Shown in pieces: positions 26,759 to 36,086 of a DNA stretch of 64,000 nucleotides. The position numbers and the translations under genes were made by a program. Each line of letters starts with the position of its first letter. Positions within the stretch are counted from its first letter, which is position 1. A model generated the notes under the pieces. The model searched no databases. It worked only from the letters and a program-made list of their open reading frames with translations, and was not told the origin of the DNA. Where the stretch lies: positions 1-64,000 of the forward strand of contig DDVX01000008.1 in assembly GCA_002345575.1 (NCBI GenBank), written 5' to 3'. Origin of the DNA: Stutzerimonas stutzeri (lineage in GTDB: Bacteria > Pseudomonadota > Gammaproteobacteria > Pseudomonadales > Pseudomonadaceae).

Positions 26759-28039
26759 TTACAGCACGATGCTCGGTAGCCACAGCGAGATTGCGGGAAT
26801 GTAGGTCACCGCCATCAACACCATGAACAGCGCAGCGTAGAAAGGTAGCAGCGCTTTGACCGTCGCTTCGATGGTGACTTTGCCGATTGCGGCGCCAACG
26901 AACAGCACCGCGCCCACTGGCGGAGTGATCAGGCCGATGCCGAGGTTGACCAGCATGATCATGCCGAAATGCACCGGGTCGACGCCGATTCCGGTGATCA
27001 CGGGCAGCAGGATCGGCGTCAGGATCAGGATCAGCGGTGCCATGTCCATCAGCGTGCCGAGTGCCAGCAGCATGAAGTTGATGCACATCAGAATCACATA
27101 GCGATTGTCCGACAGGGTCAGGAACAATGCAGTGATCTTCGAGGGGATTTGCATCAGCGTCATGATGTAGCCGAAGGCGCCGGCAAAGGCGATCAGGATC
27201 ATCACGATCGACAGAGTACGAACGGTGCGGTGCAGCAGCTTGGGCAGGTCGCGCCACTTGTAGTCGCGATAGATAAACATGGTGACGAAGAATGCCCAGA
27301 CCACAGCGATCGAAGCCGACTCTGTCGCCGTGAAGATACCGCTGAGAATACCGCCGAGGATGATCACCATGGTGAACAGGCCCCAGAGCGCATCGACGCA
27401 GATCTTCAGCGCCTGGCGCAGCGGAATGACCTCGCCCTTGGGGTAGTTGCGTTTGCGGGCGAATATCAGACACAGGCTCATCATCACTGCGCTGAGTAGC
27501 AGGCCTGGCCCGATGCCGGCAATGAACAGTGAGGCGATGGAAACGGTCCCGCCGGCAGCCAGGGAATAGAGCACCGAATTGTGGCTGGGTGGCGTCAGCA
27601 GCGCCTGTACCGAGCCGCTCACGGTTACTGCGGTGGAGAACTCGCGCGGATAGCCCTTGCGCTCCATTTCCGGGATAAGCACCGAACCGACCGATGCCGT
27701 ATCAGCCAGCGACGAGCCGGAAATGGCGCCGAAAAAGGTCGAAGCCATGATGTTGACCAGGGATAGACCGCCGCGGACGAAGCCGATCAGCACGCAGGCG
27801 AAGGCCACCAACCGCCGGGACATGCCGCCCTCGGCCATGATGGCCCCCGCCAGGACGAAGAAAGGAATGGCCAGCAAGGAGAATTTGTTGATGCCGCCGG
27901 CGATCTGAATCATCACTGCGTGAAAGGGAATATCGATGTACCAGGCTCCGGCCAGAGAGGCCAGACCCAGAGAATAAGCGACGGGTACGCGCAGGAAAAT
28001 CAGGACAACGAAGGTGCCTATCAGTATGAGCGCATCCAT
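26759..28039 (-). CDS. dctM: TRAP transporter large permease (DctM family)
   Basis: A 426-residue inner-membrane protein with about 12 hydrophobic segments and the DctM features ISGSSLADTASVGSVLIPEM and NLGIGLITPPVGAVLFVGAA. It forms the sodium-driven transport channel of a tripartite ATP-independent periplasmic transporter. Its ATG directly abuts the stop codon of the small permease. The cluster around it suggests hexuronates or aldarates as cargo. Confidence 0.93.
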   Translation of the reverse strand: MDALILIGTFVVLIFLRVPVAYSLGLASLAGAWYIDIPFHAVMIQIAGGINKFSLLAIPFFVLAGAIMAEGGMSRRLVAFACVLIGFVRGGLSLVNIMASTFFGAISGSSLADTASVGSVLIPEMERKGYPREFSTAVTVSGSVQALLTPPSHNSVLYSLAAGGTVSIASLFIAGIGPGLLLSAVMMSLCLIFARKRNYPKGEVIPLRQALKICVDALWGLFTMVIILGGILSGIFTATESASIAVVWAFFVTMFIYRDYKWRDLPKLLHRTVRTLSIVMILIAFAGAFGYIMTLMQIPSKITALFLTLSDNRYVILMCINFMLLALGTLMDMAPLILILTPILLPVITGIGVDPVHFGMIMLVNLGIGLITPPVGAVLFVGAAIGKVTIEATVKALLPFYAALFMVLMAVTYIPAISLWLPSIVL

Positions 28040-28567
28040 TTAGAGGGTTTCCTTGCTGTCTTCAAAGAGCTCGAAATTGACTGAGCGGCGATGGCGTTGG
28101 TCGCCGAAGATGAGCTTTTCCAGAATAAATATCAGGCTCAGGAAACCGCCGATGGCGATGGGTGAATAGGCGATGCCGACCCGTAGCGTAGGCAAGGTGC
28201 TCATGTACTGGTTCCAGGTAGCGGCGCATAGCTTGACGCCCCAAATCGTCATGAACAGGCAGATCACCGCCATCAGGAGCTGGACCAGCAGATCGACGTA
28301 GGTTTGCAACGCGGCTGGCAGACGGTCAGTCAGAGTCGTGACGGCCATGTGCGCACCGGCCCGATAGCTGGCAGCCGCGCCGACGAAGGTAAAAATGGCC
28401 ATCAGCAGGATCGCCACCGGTTCGGGCCAGCCGGCGCCGCTGCGCAACACGTAGCGGGCAAAGATGCCCCAGGGGATGATCAGGGCCATGCCCGTGATTG
28501 ACAGTCCGGCGACCCAGATGCAGCTCAGGTAGATCAGATCGTTGGTGCGTAGCAAAGTGTTTTTCAT
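28040..28567 (-). CDS. dctQ: TRAP transporter small permease (DctQ family)
   Basis: A 175-residue membrane protein with four hydrophobic segments, including WAGLSITGMALIIPWGIFARYV and the LLMAIFTFVGAAASYRAGAHMAV pair typical of DctQ. It pairs with the large permease encoded immediately downstream. It follows the solute-binding protein gene by about 65 nt, completing a P-Q-M set. Confidence 0.9.
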   Translation of the reverse strand: MKNTLLRTNDLIYLSCIWVAGLSITGMALIIPWGIFARYVLRSGAGWPEPVAILLMAIFTFVGAAASYRAGAHMAVTTLTDRLPAALQTYVDLLVQLLMAVICLFMTIWGVKLCAATWNQYMSTLPTLRVGIAYSPIAIGGFLSLIFILEKLIFGDQRHRRSVNFELFEDSKETL

Positions 28568-28632
28568 GAGACGTCACCGCAAGCGCGGTGCTGGCTGCGG
28601 GCCGGCACCGCGATGTTCTTCAGAATGGCCTG

Positions 28633-29607
28633 TTACTGGACCGCTTCGATACGCTTGATCAGGTCGACGTGCGCGGCCCCGTACTTCTCGCGCACTGGAG
28701 CGGTTGCATCGTAGAAGGGCTTCTTGTCGACTTCGATGAACTCGACGCCAGCCGCCTTGAGCTTTTCTTCACTGCTGGCGGATTTCTCGTCCCATAGCTT
28801 GCGCTCTTCCAGCTGCGCCTCTTTGGCAAAGGTTTTCACCAGTTCCTGCTGCTCGGGGGTGAGCTTGTTCCAGCTGGTCTTGGACATGACGATGGGTTCG
28901 GGAAGGATCAGGTGGCCGGTCAGCGTGTAGTACTTGGCGGTGCGGTAATGGTTGTGTTCGAGCAGGGTTGGCGGATTGTTCTCGGCACCGTCGACAACGC
29001 CGGTCTGCAGCGCACTGAAGATTTCTGCGGTATCCATGGCCACGCCCTGGGCGCCCATGGCATTGAGGGTGTCGATGAACAGCGGGTTGCCGATCACGCG
29101 GATCTTCATGCCCTTGAGGTCCTCAATGCTGCGCACAGGCTCCTTGCTGTAGAGGTTGCGTACGCCACCGTCCATCCAGGCCAGGCCGACCATGTTGAAT
29201 TCGGATTCGGTGATCTTGTCGAGCAGCTCCTGACCGATTTCGCCGTCGATGATCTTGCGCATGTGGTCATGGTCGCGAAACACGAAGGGCATGTTGAAGG
29301 CATTGACGTCCGGCACCACCGGGCCAAGTGTGCCGAGGCTGACGCGGGTCATCTGCACGGCGCCAATCTGTAGCTGTTCGACCACTTCCTTCTCCGAGCC
29401 GAGCACGCCGCCGGAAAACATGCGGTACTTCAGCTCGCCATCTGTGGCTTCTTCGAGTTTCTTGCCGAGGCTTTCCAGCGCGACCACCGTTGGATAACCA
29501 GCCGGGTGGACCTCGGCCAGTTTCAGCGTAGTAGCGGCCTGTGCCAGGCCCTGCAGGCAAAACGCGAAGGGGAGGGCGGCGATGAGCAACTTGCGTTTGA
29601 AGTTCAT
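28633..29607 (-). CDS. dctP: TRAP transporter solute-binding protein (DctP family)
   Basis: A 324-residue periplasmic protein with signal peptide at residues 1-24 (cleaved after AQA). The conserved arginine that binds the substrate carboxylate lies in GMKIRVIGNPL, and the GVVDGAENNPPT segment is a DctP hallmark. It captures an organic acid and delivers it to DctQM. Genome context (uronate dehydrogenase upstream in the same operon) suggests galacturonate and/or glucuronate. The start at 29607 follows GGAGA. Confidence 0.92.
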   Translation of the reverse strand: MNFKRKLLIAALPFAFCLQGLAQAATTLKLAEVHPAGYPTVVALESLGKKLEEATDGELKYRMFSGGVLGSEKEVVEQLQIGAVQMTRVSLGTLGPVVPDVNAFNMPFVFRDHDHMRKIIDGEIGQELLDKITESEFNMVGLAWMDGGVRNLYSKEPVRSIEDLKGMKIRVIGNPLFIDTLNAMGAQGVAMDTAEIFSALQTGVVDGAENNPPTLLEHNHYRTAKYYTLTGHLILPEPIVMSKTSWNKLTPEQQELVKTFAKEAQLEERKLWDEKSASSEEKLKAAGVEFIEVDKKPFYDATAPVREKYGAAHVDLIKRIEAVQ

Positions 29608-29688
29608 GTGAATCTCCATCTTGTTTTTGTTGGATGCAGCGTTGCGGGCGTTACGGAGCCGGCCTGAGCCAAACTCCAGGTAATCCTG

Positions 29689-30579
29689 TTAACCGAATAA
29701 GGGTTCCTCCAGCCCGGTGACGCCCGGGTCGAGAGCGAACACGCCGCCAGCCAGCGGTTGATCGGAAAGATCGCCACCAGGACGGATGGATGTGACAAAA
29801 AGGGTATCCAGCCGACTGCCGCCGAACGCGCACATGCTGGGCTTTTTAACCGGCACGGCCAGCGAGCGATCAAGACGACCGTCGGGGGTGAAACGGTGGA
29901 TCAGCCCGGCATCGTTGCCGCAAATCCAATAGCAGCCGTCGACGTCAACCGCAGCGCCATCGGGGCGCCCCGGGTAGGCATTCATGTCGACGAACAAACG
30001 GCGGTTGGTAGGCGTGCCGCTGTCCGTGTCGTAGTCGAACGCCCAGATCTTCTGCACGCTGGGGTGTGAGTCGGAGAGATAGAGGGTGCGCCCGTCGGGG
30101 CTGAACCCCAGGCCGTTGGGCACGATCAAGCCGCGTAGGACCTCGTTGGGCTCGCCGCTCTGATCGAGACGGTAGAGCGCACCGGCCGGTAGACCGGCGG
30201 CCATATCCTGGACCATGGTTCCGGCCCAGAAACGGCCCTGGCGGTCGCAGCGGCCGTCGTTGAAACGCATCCCAAGCTGCTCGTGTGCGACATGCGCAAC
30301 GGGCGTCGTAGCCAGGCTGCCGTCATCCTGAGGCGCGATGGTGAACAGGCCGCTTTCCATGCCCGCAATCCAGCGGTTATCGGGGCCTTCGCAGCGAGCG
30401 ATGCATGCCAGCATCTGATCACCGGTCCAGCGATCTAACTGCTGGTCGGCAGCGCGCCAACGAAGCAGTTGCTGGTTGGGTATGTCGACCCAGTAAAGCG
30501 CCTGCTCGGCAGCAATCCAGACTGGGCATTCGCCGGTCGCGTTCTGGGTATCAACAATGAGTTCGGCTTGGCTGGGCAT
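29689..30579 (-). CDS. SMP-30/gluconolactonase family aldarolactonase
   Basis: A 296-residue six-bladed beta-propeller hydrolase. Metal-site residues are recognisable: the N-terminal E in ATGECPVW, N and D in FNDGRCDRQGRFWAGTM, IVPNGLGFSPDGRTLY, and the D in YPGRPDGAAVDVDG. Since it lies 48 bp after udh, it most likely opens the lactone made by uronate dehydrogenase to galactarate or glucarate. Calcium- or zinc-dependent gluconolactonase activity is the alternative. It has no signal peptide, so it acts in the cytosol. Confidence 0.87.
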   Translation of the reverse strand: MPSQAELIVDTQNATGECPVWIAAEQALYWVDIPNQQLLRWRAADQQLDRWTGDQMLACIARCEGPDNRWIAGMESGLFTIAPQDDGSLATTPVAHVAHEQLGMRFNDGRCDRQGRFWAGTMVQDMAAGLPAGALYRLDQSGEPNEVLRGLIVPNGLGFSPDGRTLYLSDSHPSVQKIWAFDYDTDSGTPTNRRLFVDMNAYPGRPDGAAVDVDGCYWICGNDAGLIHRFTPDGRLDRSLAVPVKKPSMCAFGGSRLDTLFVTSIRPGGDLSDQPLAGGVFALDPGVTGLEEPLFG

Positions 30580-30626
30580 CTGCGGTATCTCTTGTTGTTA
30601 TGGCCGATGTGCTTGTCTGGGCTCTG

Positions 30627-31448
30627 TCAGTCGAAAGGGCCTGCCGCGACGAATGCGCCTCCTTGGTAGATCGCCACCGGATCATCGGGCGCGGGGGCTG
30701 GTTGGGCTTCGACCTTGCTGCGGAATACTTCCGAACTGTCCTGGGGCTCGAAGCCGAGATGTGCAGCCAGATGGTTGTCCCACCAGACGTCGCGATTGGC
30801 CGACATTCCATACACCACGGTATGGCCTACGTTTGGAGCGAAGAGGGCGCGTTCGAGCAGGTGGGTCAGATCGCGATAGCTGAGCCAGGTGGACATCATT
30901 CTGCGGTTCTGCGGCTCAGGGAACGAAGAGCCGATGCGGATGCTCACCGTCTCGATGCCGTAGCGGTCGAAGTAGAAGCTCGCCAGATCCTCGCCGTAAG
31001 ACTTGGACAGCCCGTAATAGCCATCAGGACGGCGCCGGGCGCTGGCATCCAGAGTTTCGTTCTGTTTGTAGAAGCCGATGACATGGTTGGAGCTGGCGAA
31101 CACGATGCGTTTGACGCCATGCACGCGTGCGGCTTCGTATATATGGAAGACTCCGCGGATATTGGCTTCGAGAATTTCTTCGAACGGGCGCTCCACCGAA
31201 ACACCGCCAAAGTGGCAGATGGCGTCCACACCGTCGACCAGCGCATGCACGGCGCTTTTGTCGGACAGGTCGCAGGGTACGACTTCCTCATGAGCGCCAG
31301 CGGCTGGTGCCATCTGGGCAATGTCGGAGACGCGCAGAACCTTGGCGTAAGGGGTGAGTGTTTCACGCAGCACCTTTCCCAAACCTCCGGCTGCACCGGT
31401 GAGCAGGAGGCGATTGAAGGGGGTGGGCGAAGTAGCGTTACTGGTCAT
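30627..31448 (-). CDS. udh: Uronate dehydrogenase (NAD-dependent)
   Basis: A 273-residue short-chain (extended-type) dehydrogenase. The NAD motif is LLTGAAGGLGK, and the catalytic S and YxxxK are in FASSNHVIGF and YYGLSKSYGED. Length and sequence pattern match Pseudomonas Udh, which oxidises galacturonate or glucuronate at C1 to the aldarolactone. It is first in the operon udh-lactonase-dctPQM. A palindromic operator lies 38 bp before its start. Confidence 0.9.
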   Translation of the reverse strand: MTSNATSPTPFNRLLLTGAAGGLGKVLRETLTPYAKVLRVSDIAQMAPAAGAHEEVVPCDLSDKSAVHALVDGVDAICHFGGVSVERPFEEILEANIRGVFHIYEAARVHGVKRIVFASSNHVIGFYKQNETLDASARRRPDGYYGLSKSYGEDLASFYFDRYGIETVSIRIGSSFPEPQNRRMMSTWLSYRDLTHLLERALFAPNVGHTVVYGMSANRDVWWDNHLAAHLGFEPQDSSEVFRSKVEAQPAPAPDDPVAIYQGGAFVAAGPFD

Positions 31449-31485
31449 CGAGGTCGTCCCGTCGCTTATTGTTTTAATGTCATCG

Positions 31486-31500
31486 GTTGTCGTATGACAT
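31486..31500 (+). promoter_or_regulatory. Operator-like palindrome before udh
   Basis: GTTGTCGTATGACAT, embedded in a 17-bp string (GTTGTCGTATGACATGG) that is identical before the oprD-type porin gene (42467-42483). The inner core approximates the palindrome GTCATATGAC. It lies 38 bp upstream of udh, placing it over the likely promoter. Confidence 0.65.
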
Positions 31501-31858
31501 GGATTATTTGCCTCGCTGACGCTGTTGTCAACCCGGGAGAACTCATCCTATCCGGTTTTTCAGTTGGCAAAAAATACCCTGATATCCATAGCTCCGAGAG
31601 GCGTGCATCCCTGCAATGGTCAACAAAGATTAACGTTAAGCGAGCAGGATGCATCTTCGCCAAATGTCGAATGCCGACGCGCTCTCCCAACCATTTGTTT
31701 TCAAATGTCTCTGTCGTTGTATGATGACATCGGTATCTTGATACTTTTAGCGTCAGGCAGAATTGATCATGTGGTGCGACAGGCGTTCCGCAGTAACCCG
31801 ATGAAATAGCTGAATTTTTTGTCTAGTTAACGGGCCCGCAGGCGAGCCCGTTGGGGGT
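31501..31858. other. AT-richer noncoding region between udh and gudD
   Basis: About 360 bp with lower GC than its neighbours and no convincing gene. It contains a further operator-like match, TTGTATGATGACA at 31717-31729, that fits TTGT-N4-TGAC like the site before udh. The remaining sequence probably holds the distal part of the udh promoter region and the gudD 3' end. Confidence 0.5.
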
Positions 31859-33253
31859 CTATGACCTGCCCAGGCTAGGTTTGCGAGGATCGTACTTCCA
31901 GCCAGGAACCAGGTATTGCATGGCCATCGCATCATCACGAGCTCCCATTGCAACTTTCTTGTAGAGCTCATGAGCGGCCATGATCCGGTCCATATCGGGC
32001 TCAATGCCAAGCCCTGGTTTATCAGGTACCTGTACTTCGCCACCGATAATCTTCAGCGGCTCACGCGTCAGGCGTTCCTGACCTTCTTGCCAGATCCAAT
32101 GAGTGTCGATGGCGGTGATATTGCCCGGCGCCGCGGCAGCAGCGTGAGTGAACATGGCCAGGGAAATATCGAAATGGTTGTTTGAGTGCGAACCCCAGGT
32201 CAGCCCGAACTGCTCGCACATTTGCGCCAGCCGAACTGATCCCTGCATGGTCCAGAAGTGTGGATCGGCCAGGGGAATATCGACTGCATCCAGGCGTAAC
32301 GAATGACCCATTTGTCGCCAGTCGGTCGCCACCATGTTGGTTGCCGTCGGAATGCCGGTGGCGCGCTTGAATTCGGCCATGATTTCCCGACCGGAGTAGC
32401 CATTCTCCGGCCCGCAGGGGTCTTCGGCATACGCAAGCAGGTGGCTCTGGCCTTTGCAAAGCGTGATGGCCTCTTCCAGTGACCAAGCGCCGTTAGGGTC
32501 CAGCGTGACTCGAGCATCGGGAAAGCGTGCCTTGATGCCGGCGATGGCCTGCATTTCCTCGCTGCCGGACATGACGCCGCCCTTGAGCTTGAAGTCTTTA
32601 AAGCCGTAACGCTCGTAGGCAGCTTCAGCCAGGCGGACGATCGATTCGGGGGTCATCGCGGCTTGGTGGCGCACGTGGTACCAGTCTGTTTCAGCGCCAG
32701 TGCCGGCGAGGTAGGGGAGATCGGTACAGCCGCGGTCACCTATATAGAAGAGGTAGGCCAGCATCGGCACGCTGTCGCGTTGCTGACCGCTGCCTAGCAG
32801 TTCGGCCACCGGCACTTCAAGGTGTTGACCCAACAGATCGAGCAAGGCGGCCTCGACGGCGGTGATCACGTTGTCCAGGCGCAGGTTGATCTCGTGTGGC
32901 TGCTTGAGCACCGCGGCCTCAGCGTCGGAGGTCACTTGATGCTGAGTCGTTTGTGGCCCGCCCGCAGCGCCTGCTGAAATCGCACGGCGCAGATCATTGA
33001 GGATGCCGTTGTAGCGTCCCACCGGTTGGCCGATCACCAGCGTCCGGGTGCGCTCCAGCGCCTGACGAATGCCTTCACCACCCGGCACTTCACCCAAGCC
33101 AGTGCGGCCGGCGCTGTCCTTGAGAATCACCAAATTGCGGGTGAACCACGGCGCATGAGCGCCGCAGAGGTTGAGCAGCATGCTGTCATGGCCCGCAACG
33201 GGGATTACCTGCATGTCCTGCACCACGGGTGTCATCGATTGTTGTTCTGGCAT
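31859..33253 (-). CDS. gudD: Glucarate dehydratase, copy 1 (enolase superfamily)
   Basis: A 464-residue enolase-superfamily enzyme that dehydrates D-glucarate (and L-idarate) to 5-dehydro-4-deoxy-D-glucarate. All family residues are seen: the KxK lysine in FKLKGG, metal ligands in LDPNGAW, AEDPCG and TNMVATDW, and the catalytic histidine in SHSNNHFDIS. The paralogue at 36087-37430 shares these motifs and is alike over most of its length. Compared with that copy it carries a few extra residues near 105-120. It is transcribed alone, divergent from kdgD. Confidence 0.92.
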   Translation of the reverse strand: MPEQQSMTPVVQDMQVIPVAGHDSMLLNLCGAHAPWFTRNLVILKDSAGRTGLGEVPGGEGIRQALERTRTLVIGQPVGRYNGILNDLRRAISAGAAGGPQTTQHQVTSDAEAAVLKQPHEINLRLDNVITAVEAALLDLLGQHLEVPVAELLGSGQQRDSVPMLAYLFYIGDRGCTDLPYLAGTGAETDWYHVRHQAAMTPESIVRLAEAAYERYGFKDFKLKGGVMSGSEEMQAIAGIKARFPDARVTLDPNGAWSLEEAITLCKGQSHLLAYAEDPCGPENGYSGREIMAEFKRATGIPTATNMVATDWRQMGHSLRLDAVDIPLADPHFWTMQGSVRLAQMCEQFGLTWGSHSNNHFDISLAMFTHAAAAAPGNITAIDTHWIWQEGQERLTREPLKIIGGEVQVPDKPGLGIEPDMDRIMAAHELYKKVAMGARDDAMAMQYLVPGWKYDPRKPSLGRS

Positions 33254-33359
33254 GTACCGTGTTGCTCCATTTCTATCGACCGGAGTCGAGTGATTTTTGG
33301 CTGACAGTTTGAGATAGCTTGGTTAGCGGCGCAGAGCCCCTCGCATGCCGCCTCATATG

Positions 33360-33373
33360 TCGTCATATGACAT
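33360..33373 (+). promoter_or_regulatory. Operator-like palindrome in the gudD/kdgD divergent promoter
   Basis: TCGTCATATGACAT, containing the perfect palindrome GTCATATGAC (33362-33371) and matching the udh/porin site at 12 of 14 positions. It lies about 110 bp upstream of gudD. Confidence 0.6.
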
Positions 33374-33514
33374 GTTTGAAATTTTTACCAGTCGTCATGA
33401 GTAGTGTCAATCAAGCCTAACGCCATGGTTGGAGGCTATCTCGCGATTTCGATCTTCATGTGCGAGCTTGGAGTTCAGAAGATAAATGCCCGTGAGGTGA
33501 TGACAACCTTGTAA

Positions 33515-33528
33515 TTGTACGATAACGT
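33515..33528 (+). promoter_or_regulatory. Second operator-like site, proximal to kdgD
   Basis: TTGTACGATAACGT. Its first 12 bases are identical to the site before the GntR regulator gene (minus strand, 24873-24884). It lies about 56 bp upstream of kdgD. The rest of the 330-bp divergent region 33254-33583 shows no gene. Confidence 0.55.
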
Positions 33529-33583
33529 ATATCCAAGGCTATGTCCTTACCCCACCCTGTAAATGTTTAAGGATGCTAGAACA

Positions 33584-34495
33584 ATGAATCCACAAGAACT
33601 GAAGGCCATTCTCTCTTCTGGTCTGCTGTCCTTCCCGGTCACCGACTTTGATCAGCAGGGCGACTTCAGTCGCAGCGGCTACATCAAGCGCTTGGAGTGG
33701 CTGGCGCCTTATGGGGCCAAGGCGCTTTTCGCAGCGGGAGGGACGGGCGAATTCTTCTCGCTGACACCCGCTGAATACCCGGATGTGATCAAGACCGCCG
33801 TCGATACCTGTGCAGGCCAGGTGCCGATTCTGGCGGGCGTTGGCGGCCCGACCCGTCAGGCCATTGCGTACGCCCAGGAAGCTGAACGGTTAGGCGCGAA
33901 AGGTTTGCTGCTGCTGCCGCATTACCTGACCGAAGCCAGTCAGGACGGGGTGGCCAAGCATGTGGAGGAGGTCTGCAAATCGGTGGACATTGGCGTGGTG
34001 GTGTACAACCGCAACGTCTGCCGGCTGACTGCCAGTCACCTGGAGCAGCTGGTCGAGCGTTGCCCGAACTTGGTGGGTTACAAGGACGGTCTGGGTGATG
34101 TGGAGCTGATGGTGTCGATCCGTCGCCGTCTTGGTGATCGTCTCGCCTATCTTGGTGGATTGCCGACCGCAGAAGTCTTTGCCGCCGCCTACAAAGCGCT
34201 CGGCGTTCCGGTGTATTCCTCGGCGGTGTTCAACTTCATTCCGAAGACTGCGATGCGCTTCTATGAGGCCGTCAGCCGTGATGATCACGAAACCGTTGGC
34301 AAGCTGATCGACGACTTCTTCCTACCTTATCTGGACATCCGCAACCGTCGCAAGGGCTATGCGGTGAGCATCGTCAAGGCCGGCGCTCGGATCTCGGGCT
34401 ACGACGCCGGTCCGGTGCGTGCGCCGCTGATCGATCTGCTGCCTGAGGAATATGAAATGCTTGCCGCCCTGATTGAAAAGCAAGGCGCGCAGTAA
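33584..34495 (+). CDS. kdgD: 5-dehydro-4-deoxyglucarate dehydratase KdgD
   Basis: A 303-residue DapA-family class I lyase that dehydrates and decarboxylates 5-dehydro-4-deoxyglucarate to 2-oxoglutarate semialdehyde. The Schiff-base lysine lies in LVGYKDGLGDVEL, the GTGEF motif in AAGGTGEFFSL, and the tyrosine in VVVYNRNVCR. The ATG at 33584 follows AAGGA; a start 21 nt earlier lacks a good site. It is the first gene of the plus-strand catabolic operon and is followed by the semialdehyde dehydrogenase that uses its product. Confidence 0.94.
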   Translation: MNPQELKAILSSGLLSFPVTDFDQQGDFSRSGYIKRLEWLAPYGAKALFAAGGTGEFFSLTPAEYPDVIKTAVDTCAGQVPILAGVGGPTRQAIAYAQEAERLGAKGLLLLPHYLTEASQDGVAKHVEEVCKSVDIGVVVYNRNVCRLTASHLEQLVERCPNLVGYKDGLGDVELMVSIRRRLGDRLAYLGGLPTAEVFAAAYKALGVPVYSSAVFNFIPKTAMRFYEAVSRDDHETVGKLIDDFFLPYLDIRNRRKGYAVSIVKAGARISGYDAGPVRAPLIDLLPEEYEMLAALIEKQGAQ

Positions 34496-34568
34496 GCCCA
34501 ACCACCTATCAATAGCTGGCCACCAGACAGCCGCTCGCTGACTGGCGGCGGCCTGGAAGGAGCGTTCC

Positions 34569-36011
34569 GTGGCAGACGTACAACGTTATGACAATTACAT
34601 CGACGGCCAATGGGTAGCTGGCAATCAGTACCAGGCCAACATCAATCCGTCCGATCTCTCGGATGTCATCGGTGAGTATGCGCAGGCCGACGCGGCTCAG
34701 GTCGAAGCGGCGATTGCCGCGGCGCGCCAGGCCTTTCCCGCCTGGTCTACCGGCGGCATCCAGGCGCGTGCCGATGCGCTGGAAAAGGTCGGTCTGGAAA
34801 TCCTCGCCAGGCGCGAAGAACTGGGTACGTTGCTGGCTCGTGAGGAGGGCAAGACCCTGCCCGAAGCCATCGGCGAGGTGGCGCGCGCAGGCAATATCTT
34901 CAAGTTCTTCGCCGGTGAATGTCTGCGCCAGGCGGGCGAAGTCCTGCAGTCGGTTCGCCCAGGGGTGAGCGTCGAAGTCACGCGTGAGCCGCTTGGGGTG
35001 ATCGGTCTGATCACGCCCTGGAACTTCCCCATCGCGATTCCGGCCTGGAAGATCGCGCCGGCGCTGGCGTATGGCAACTGCGTGGTGATCAAGCCGGCCG
35101 ACCTGGTGCCGGGCTGCGCCTGGGCCATTGCCGAGATCATTTCGCGCGCGGGCTTCCCGGCTGGGGTGTTCAACCTGGTAATGGGCAAGGGCCGCGAGGT
35201 TGGTGAAGTTCTGGTCAACGACCGGCGCGTCGATGGCATCAGTTTTACCGGCTCGGTGGGTGTCGGTCGCGGTATCGCGGCGGCTTGCGTGGCACGCCAG
35301 GCCAAGGTTCAGCTGGAAATGGGCGGCAAGAACCCGCAGGTCATTCTGGATGATGCCGACCTCGACACCGCGGTCGAGCTGGCGACCCAGAGCGCCTTCT
35401 ATTCGACTGGGCAGCGTTGCACCGCATCCAGCCGCATCATCGTCACCGAGGGTATCTACGACCGTTTCGTCGAGGCGATGGTTGAGCGCATCAAACGGAT
35501 CAAGGTTGGCTCGGCGTTGGAAAAGGGCATCGATGTCGGCCCCGTGGTGTCTCAGGCTCAGCTCGATCAGGACCTTCGTTACATCGCTATTGGCAAGGAA
35601 GAGGGCGCTCGGCTGGCATGCGGTGGCGAACGGGTCGGCTGCGCTAGCGAGGGTTACTACCTGGCGCCAACGCTGTTCGTCGATGCCACGCCCGACATGC
35701 GCATCAGTCGCGAGGAAATCTTCGGCCCCGTCGCCAATGTGATTCGCGTGAAGGATTACGACGAAGCCCTGACGTTGGCCAACGACACCGAGTTCGGGCT
35801 GTCTGCGGGCATCTGCACCACCTCGCTGAAATATGCAAACCACTTCAAGCGTCATGCCCAGGCGGGCATGGTGATGGTCAACCTGCCGACGGCGGGCGTC
35901 GATTACCACGTGCCATTCGGTGGGCGCAAAGGCTCTTCTTACGGCCCGCGCGAACAAGGGCGTTACGCGCAGGAGTTCTACACCACGGTGAAAACCACCT
36001 ACCTCGGATAA
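34569..36011 (+). CDS. 2-oxoglutarate semialdehyde dehydrogenase
   Basis: A 480-residue aldehyde dehydrogenase. The catalytic cysteine is in GQRCTASSR, the general base glutamate in LEMGGKNP, and the cofactor region reads SFTGSVGVGRGI. Its place directly after kdgD identifies the likely substrate as 2,5-dioxopentanoate, yielding the TCA intermediate 2-oxoglutarate. The start is GTG at 34569 with GGAAGGAG eight bases upstream; no ATG fits better. Confidence 0.92.
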   Translation: MADVQRYDNYIDGQWVAGNQYQANINPSDLSDVIGEYAQADAAQVEAAIAAARQAFPAWSTGGIQARADALEKVGLEILARREELGTLLAREEGKTLPEAIGEVARAGNIFKFFAGECLRQAGEVLQSVRPGVSVEVTREPLGVIGLITPWNFPIAIPAWKIAPALAYGNCVVIKPADLVPGCAWAIAEIISRAGFPAGVFNLVMGKGREVGEVLVNDRRVDGISFTGSVGVGRGIAAACVARQAKVQLEMGGKNPQVILDDADLDTAVELATQSAFYSTGQRCTASSRIIVTEGIYDRFVEAMVERIKRIKVGSALEKGIDVGPVVSQAQLDQDLRYIAIGKEEGARLACGGERVGCASEGYYLAPTLFVDATPDMRISREEIFGPVANVIRVKDYDEALTLANDTEFGLSAGICTTSLKYANHFKRHAQAGMVMVNLPTAGVDYHVPFGGRKGSSYGPREQGRYAQEFYTTVKTTYLG

Positions 36012-36086
36012 GCAATGGTGCACCAGGCCGAGCCGGTCTTGGCTCGGCCTGTTTCCTTGGCTTACAAGAACAATAGAGGAACGCGT

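Noticed and set aside
31449..31858. Small RNA or short peptide gene in the udh-gudD gap
   Set aside because: No terminator-like hairpin with T-run, promoter pair or coding bias found; the region is better explained by regulatory sites.
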